The notes under the pieces are model-generated. The model worked only from the letters and a program-made list of their open reading frames with translations, was not told the DNA's origin and searched no databases. From Bacillus sp. AFS029637 (GTDB taxonomy: Bacteria; Bacillota; Bacilli; Bacillales; Bacillaceae_G): 64,000 bases of DNA. Within the stretch, counting starts at the first letter, position 1. Every line of letters starts with the position of its first letter. The translations under genes and the position numbers were made by a program. Below are positions 60,451 to 64,000 of the stretch, in pieces. Location of the stretch: assembly GCF_002584985.1 (NCBI RefSeq), contig NZ_NUPZ01000022.1, positions 176,252 to 240,251 on the forward strand, in the 5' to 3' direction.

Positions 60451-61158
60451 TTATGCTCTCGTAATGGCACGTGGAAATAAAATATTATTTTCTAAATGAA
60501 TATGCTCAAATAAATCAGACTCTAGCGCTTCAAGACGTTGGTAAACAAGGCGATAAGTGCCACAAGCTCCTTCTGGAGGAGTAAAGTCATTTGTCACTTT
60601 GCGAAGTTCTTTTATAATATTTCCAGCGTGATTATGTTCATTTTCTAATTCATCTACTACTTTACGTAACTTTGCATAGTTTTCATCAGTTGGATTTTGT
60701 TCGAATTCTAAAATTAATGGGAAATCTTCCGTTTCTTCTTTAATTAAATGTTGTTCTAGTTCCATCTTAAGTTCATGAAATAGCGTATGAATTTGAGCTA
60801 AATGAGGCTGACTTGCCCCGTGAACGCGTAATACTTTCGTCACATATGGACTTAGCTGTGGCAATTCTTCATTTAAATAGCGATGATGCTTATTAATTAT
60901 ATAATCAATCAATTCGCGATAAGAAGCATTTTTCCAATCAATTTCAGATTCGTTTAATAGTTTTGTCTTATGATAAAGCGTATTTAATTCTGAAATTACT
61001 TCAGAAGCTGATAAATTTCTTTCATTAATTGCATCAATAAGTGGTTTATTACCACCACAACAAAAATCTATTCTATATGATTTAAAAAGATCACTGGATT
61101 TCGGAAATTGTGTAACAATCTCACCGACAATAGAAGTTTCAGTAAATGTATGTTCCAT
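60451..61158 (-). CDS. ric: Iron-sulfur cluster repair di-iron protein (Ric / ScdA / YtfE)
   Basis: This 235-residue hemerythrin-like protein repairs iron-sulfur clusters damaged by nitric oxide or oxidants. The N-terminal ScdA domain has YRIDFCCGGNKPLIDAI, with a double Cys. The di-iron domain supplies His and Glu ligands in INKHHRYLNEELPQ, HELKMELEQHLIKEE, ELENEHNHAGNI and HIHLENNILFPRA. It lies downstream of the nitrite operon promoter on the same strand and has its own FNR-like promoter (61198-61240). Its place beside nitrate and nitrite reductases fits protection against NO made from nitrite. Confidence 0.93.
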   Translation of the reverse strand: MEHTFTETSIVGEIVTQFPKSSDLFKSYRIDFCCGGNKPLIDAINERNLSASEVISELNTLYHKTKLLNESEIDWKNASYRELIDYIINKHHRYLNEELPQLSPYVTKVLRVHGASQPHLAQIHTLFHELKMELEQHLIKEETEDFPLILEFEQNPTDENYAKLRKVVDELENEHNHAGNIIKELRKVTNDFTPPEGACGTYRLVYQRLEALESDLFEHIHLENNILFPRAITRA

Positions 61159-61197
61159 ATGAATGCCTCCATAAAGTTTATTGTGATAACTAAACTA

Positions 61198-61240
61198 AGA
61201 ATAGCAATATACGAAAATGAGTGTGGTGATATAAATCACT
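61198..61240 (-). promoter_or_regulatory. FNR-like promoter of ric
   Basis: The palindrome GGTGA-TATAAA-TCACT (61225-61240) matches the FNR box in all but the two outermost bases. On the minus strand TATTCT (61203-61198) is a reasonable -10, with 32 bases between centres, the same as the three other FNR promoters here. Confidence 0.7.
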
Positions 61241-61334
61241 TAATATGTGTCATTTTTGAGAATAATAATATGAAATTTATTTAAGGACGCATCTGAAAAA
61301 AGGGGAAGAGATATTAAATATAAGACGTTACAGT

Positions 61335-61367
61335 AAAAAAAGAAGCTTCTATTAAGCTTCTTTTTTT
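61335..61367. terminator. Terminator after the excalibur-domain gene
   Basis: AAAAAAAGAAGCTT and AAGCTTCTTTTTTT form a stem with a five-base loop, with A and T flanks; it can act in both directions. Confidence 0.8.
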
Positions 61368-61371
61368 ATTA

Positions 61372-62235
61372 TTATTCGCATGCGACTCCATCGCCTTCTC
61401 TATCTAGTTTACGACTATATCCTGGTTGACCTTTATATAAAGGAGCTTTCCCGGCAGCTCTAACTGCGGCACAATTTGCGTAGGATACATTACTAGTATT
61501 TCCTGCATCTGGTTGCGCTTGGGCTTGCTGCGCTTTTTGCTGTTCTTCTTGTTGTTTACGAGCTAGTTCATCAGCTTGGCGTTTCTGTTCCTCTTGTTGT
61601 TTACGAGCCTGTTCATCAGCTTGGCGTTTTTGCTCTTCTTGCTGTTTACGAGCCTGTTCATCAGCCAGACGCTTTTGTTCTTCTTGTTGTTTACGAGCTA
61701 GTTCATCAGCCTGGCGTTTTTCATCTTCTTGCTTACGAGCTAGTTCCTCGGCTTGGCGTTTTTCGTCTTCTTGCTTACGAGTTTTTTCGTCCGCTTCTTT
61801 CTTTTCTAGTTCTTTTTTCTTTTCGTTATCTTTTTGTTCTTCATTGTTTGAGGCAACTTTCTTGCTAGTTGCTGTTGTTTTTTCAGAAGAAGGAGTTGAA
61901 ATACTTGTTAGCGCAACAAAAATGACAAACAATACTGCTGTAATGATAAATTGTTTTTTTGCTACACCGGTTTTCTTAATTACAGATAAAAGTGCTAGAA
62001 CAAGGAAGAAAATAAATAAGACAAAACTTAATATAGTAAAGAATTCAACAATTGGGTGATTAGAAGTTTCTACCCCAGTAATTATTAATACAATTGAAAT
62101 CATAAAAAGAATAACGGTAGGACGCCCATATTGTTTTGCTTTTCCATTTTTCTTAAAGAATGAAATGATACATAAGATTAAAAGAATGATAGCAATTAAA
62201 AATAAAGCTGCGCCAATATTACTCAAAATAGCCAT
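61372..62235 (-). CDS. Membrane protein with repeat coiled coil and excalibur domain
   Basis: This 287-residue protein has about four membrane helices in the first 110 residues, then a long charged coiled coil built of tandem repeats (ARKQQEEQKRQADEQ and variants), and a C-terminal excalibur domain (SYANCAAVRAAGKAPLYKG, then KLDREGDGVACE), a short extracellular calcium-binding module with a conserved Cys pair and DxDxDG-like loop. The domain is thought to act at the cell surface. The repeat stretch would hold it away from the membrane. AATGGAGGTATAAAA lies before the ATG. No partner genes are obvious. Confidence 0.88.
   Translation of the reverse strand: MAILSNIGAALFLIAIILLILCIISFFKKNGKAKQYGRPTVILFMISIVLIITGVETSNHPIVEFFTILSFVLFIFFLVLALLSVIKKTGVAKKQFIITAVLFVIFVALTSISTPSSEKTTATSKKVASNNEEQKDNEKKKELEKKEADEKTRKQEDEKRQAEELARKQEDEKRQADELARKQQEEQKRLADEQARKQQEEQKRQADEQARKQQEEQKRQADELARKQQEEQQKAQQAQAQPDAGNTSNVSYANCAAVRAAGKAPLYKGQPGYSRKLDREGDGVACE
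61545..61785 (-). repeat. Tandem coding repeats, 45 and 42 bases
   Basis: Inside the excalibur gene the unit ARKQQEEQKRQADEQ (45 bases) is repeated about three times, preceded by two units of ARKQEDEKRQADEL (42 bases). The DNA copies are nearly the same. The number of copies is likely to differ between strains. Confidence 0.8.
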
Positions 62236-62443
62236 TTTTATACCTCCATTTGTAAGATTTTCACTATTGATTATATAGGAACTTATTGGATATTACACGT
62301 TTTATATAAATTTAGAAAATTAATATTTTTAACAGAATAATTAACAATTAATTTTTATATTAAGAAAAATGGATATAATTACTATTACTTTTTGAAATAA
62401 GTTTCATAAATTATAGTATATCGATTGAAAGGAGGAGAGCTGA

Positions 62444-62596
62444 ATGGAATTTCAATTGGTAGTAAATTGTGTATTACAAGAAGGTAATGCGTACTTTTTA
62501 GTAACGAAAGTGGACGATGTTATTACGTTAAAAGTACCGATTACAGCAGGAGTTGCAGGATTATTTTTAGCTTTTGGTGTACCAAGATGTTCTTAA
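62444..62596 (+). CDS. Small 50-residue protein
   Basis: ATG 62444 is preceded by the strong site GAAAGGAGGAGAGCTGA. The 50-residue product has beta-strand character (MEFQLVVNCVLQEGNAYFLV, then TKVDDVITLKVPITAGVAGL) and a hydrophobic glycine-rich end (LFLAFGVPRCS). It is not a typical secreted peptide. Codon use looks normal and the ribosome site is excellent, so it is probably translated. Function unknown. It lies in a stretch without other genes between the excalibur gene and the next small gene. Confidence 0.55.
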   Translation: MEFQLVVNCVLQEGNAYFLVTKVDDVITLKVPITAGVAGLFLAFGVPRCS

Positions 62597-62811
62597 TTTA
62601 AATCCCTATAGTAGAAAGAGGAGGACAAGCCTCTTTCTACTTATACATAATTATATTATGTGAACTACGATACTATTTTTGTAATAGCACGTTTAAAAGG
62701 GACATGCATATACTATAATGTTTCATTTGCTGTAATTGATGAACACTAGTCTTAAGAAATGTATGGAGTGAATTTTTTAAAGTTATGAAAATAAAAGAGG
62801 TGCTATTATAT

Positions 62812-63021
62812 ATGAAAAGACGAACATTTGATATTCCAGTTGTATTGCGAAGAGAGTGGTTTTTAATAGAATTAGCCCATTTAACGAAAAAATATGGAAT
62901 TGAAATTGCAACTAGCAAAATGGAATATGCACCGTTTTTAAGAGATCAGGTTACGGAATCCCAAATAGGGGCAGGGTTACAATACGATAAATATGATGAT
63001 GAATATATCATTGATTTATAA
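62812..63021 (+). CDS. Small conserved-looking protein of unknown function
   Basis: This 69-residue protein starts at ATG 62812 (AAAGAGGTG about 10 bases upstream); an ATG at 62785 would add nine residues. It is hydrophilic, with a basic start (MKRRTFDIPVVLRREWF), a helix (LIELAHLTKKYGIEIATSKM) and an acidic end (QYDKYDDEYIIDL). No membrane helix or motif. It is followed by a terminator at 63029, so it is a single-gene unit. Not recognised. Confidence 0.58.
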   Translation: MKRRTFDIPVVLRREWFLIELAHLTKKYGIEIATSKMEYAPFLRDQVTESQIGAGLQYDKYDDEYIIDL

Positions 63022-63028
63022 TAAAGAA

Positions 63029-63077
63029 GCTACGTATAAAGGGTTATGAATAAGAGACCTTTTATACGTAGCTTTTT
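63029..63077 (+). terminator. Intrinsic terminator
   Basis: GCTACGTATAAA and TTTATACGTAGC form a 12-base stem with a 20-base loop, followed by a T-run. Confidence 0.8.
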
Positions 63078-63244
63078 ATAGTAGAGAAATGTATTGAGAA
63101 AATTTTTATGCGTTTACTGAGTAAAGGAATGAGTAAATGATGAGAGAATAACATTTCATAAGAAAGGACAGTTACTATTTATTTTATCTACAAAAATAAA
63201 CTAGAGTAAAATTAGTGCTTCCTTTCAAAAAAGGGGGAATGTTA

Positions 63245-64000
63245 ATGAGGATTTTGCAAAGGTGTATGATACTATTTCTCGCATTTATTATTATGGCTCC
63301 ATTGGTTGTTAGTACGAAAGTAGAGGCGGAGGGAGTAAAAGAGCTTAAAACTGGATTTCCTGATCAAGAAGTATTTACACCTGGAGAATGGTTTTTAGGT
63401 CAAAAGCCAACTAATTATGATGAGAGTAAGCCTCCAATCCTTTTTGTCCAAGGAAGGAATGGTAATGCGGATAGTTGGTATGGAAAGACAGTATATCACG
63501 ATATAAATGATATGTATGATTATGCTTTGAAAGCAGGTTATCAAACCGTATTTATACAATTATATGATGCTGCGGGGAAAGGATCGGCTAGTCAGTGGGA
63601 CAACGGAAAATTGTTAGCGCAAAAACTTGAAGAAATATATAATCATTTCGGTAAAAAAGTTAATATTGTAGCGCATAGTAAAGGTGGTATCGATACACAA
63701 GCTGCATTAGTTGGATATGGAGCGAATCGATTTGTTGGAAATGTTATTACACTCGCTACACCGCATCACGGATCGAATTTAGCAGATTTATCATATAGCT
63801 GGTGGGCAGGTTGGCTTGCTTCTATATTAGGTCAAAAAGATGATGGTACGTACTCATTACAAATAGGAGAAATGGCAAAATTTCGTTCTACAATAGATAA
63901 TAATCCTGCAGTTAAATTAAACCGTTACTATACAGCTACTGGTACAAGCTGGGGTCCCGTCTTTTCTGCATTATCTATGGGTGGTTTGTATTTGTCATCG
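63245..64000 (+). CDS. Secreted triacylglycerol lipase, 3' end outside window
   Basis: The frame from ATG 63245 stays open to the window end (252 codons). It begins with a signal peptide (CMILFLAFIIMAPLVVSTKV, with a cleavage site after VEA near residue 30) and shows an alpha/beta-hydrolase lipase core: PPILFVQGRNGNADSWYG (oxyanion region), VNIVAHSKGGIDTQAAL with the nucleophile Ser at residue 145 in A-H-S-K-G-G, and VITLATPHHGSNLADL. The Asp and His of the triad are outside the window. AAAAAAGGGGGAATGTTA precedes the ATG. This fits extracellular lipases of the B. cereus group. Confidence 0.9.
   Translation, partial: MRILQRCMILFLAFIIMAPLVVSTKVEAEGVKELKTGFPDQEVFTPGEWFLGQKPTNYDESKPPILFVQGRNGNADSWYGKTVYHDINDMYDYALKAGYQTVFIQLYDAAGKGSASQWDNGKLLAQKLEEIYNHFGKKVNIVAHSKGGIDTQAALVGYGANRFVGNVITLATPHHGSNLADLSYSWWAGWLASILGQKDDGTYSLQIGEMAKFRSTIDNNPAVKLNRYYTATGTSWGPVFSALSMGGLYLSS

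Noticed and set aside
61545-61785. Repeats in the excalibur gene as a CRISPR array
   Set aside because: The units are adjacent, in frame and encode a coiled coil; there are no spacers.
1-64000. tRNA, rRNA, insertion sequence, integrase or prophage genes
   Set aside because: None of the translated frames resembles a transposase, integrase or phage protein and no cloverleaf-like or rRNA stretch was noticed; a covariance-model scan was not possible.

Overview
The window is low-GC Gram-positive chromosomal DNA and fits the Bacillus cereus group (B. cereus / thuringiensis / anthracis type). The reasons are strong AGGAGG-type ribosome sites, frequent TTG and GTG starts, a spore protein gene (gerW/ytfJ), a Bacillus-type Fnr with a C-terminal cysteine cluster, and the Bacillus moxR-DUF58-transglutaminase operon. 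Species assignment is inference from recognised protein families; no database was searched. No rRNA, tRNA, CRISPR array, insertion sequence or prophage was seen.

Region 1 (1-18.3 kb) is a type VII secretion (Ess/Yuk) locus and its accessory island. The machinery genes run esaA (cut by the window start), essA, esaB, essB and essC. They are followed by a YwqH-like partner (DUF5082), a YwqI-like partner (DUF5344) and an LXG effector whose C-terminus is glycine-rich and hydrophobic, like a membrane-acting toxin. Behind the toxin lie three paralogous six-helix membrane proteins, two related small proteins with a GyrI-like look, small membrane proteins, one intact lipoprotein and one decayed copy of that lipoprotein, plus a frameshifted mini-lipoprotein. 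This looks like a toxin with a duplicated immunity array that is partly in decay.

Region 2 (18.4-38.1 kb) is ordinary chromosome: an acetyltransferase, gerW, small unknowns, a methyltransferase, fhs (one-carbon metabolism), a DEAD-box helicase, a TIM-barrel isomerase, a VOC protein, a Zn-dependent phospholipase-C-like protein, a quinone oxidoreductase, an ECF sigma factor with its DUF3600 partner, an MBL hydrolase, a glutathione peroxidase and the moxR-DUF58-transglutaminase operon.

Region 3 (38.2-39.6 kb) is a small accessory island. On the minus strand, two intact small genes each follow a short open stretch that looks like the severed C-terminal end of a larger protein. This is the layout of displaced polymorphic-toxin tails with orphan immunity genes.

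Region 4 (39.6-61.2 kb) is a nitrate ammonification island: narGHJI, fnr, moaA-moeB-moeA-moaE-moaD, narK, and on the opposite strand nasD-nasE-nasF-sirB-sirC (nitrite reductase and siroheme synthesis) and ric (iron-sulfur repair after nitrosative stress). Four promoters (narG, moaA, nasD, ric) carry an FNR-type palindrome whose centre is exactly 32 bp from the centre of the -10 element. One anaerobic regulator therefore plausibly switches nitrate reduction, cofactor supply, nitrite reduction and damage repair together. A short stretch with an AEC transporter and small or broken genes sits between narK and sirC.

Region 5 (61.3-64 kb) holds an excalibur-domain membrane protein with tandem repeats, two small unknown genes and the start of a secreted lipase that runs off the window end.
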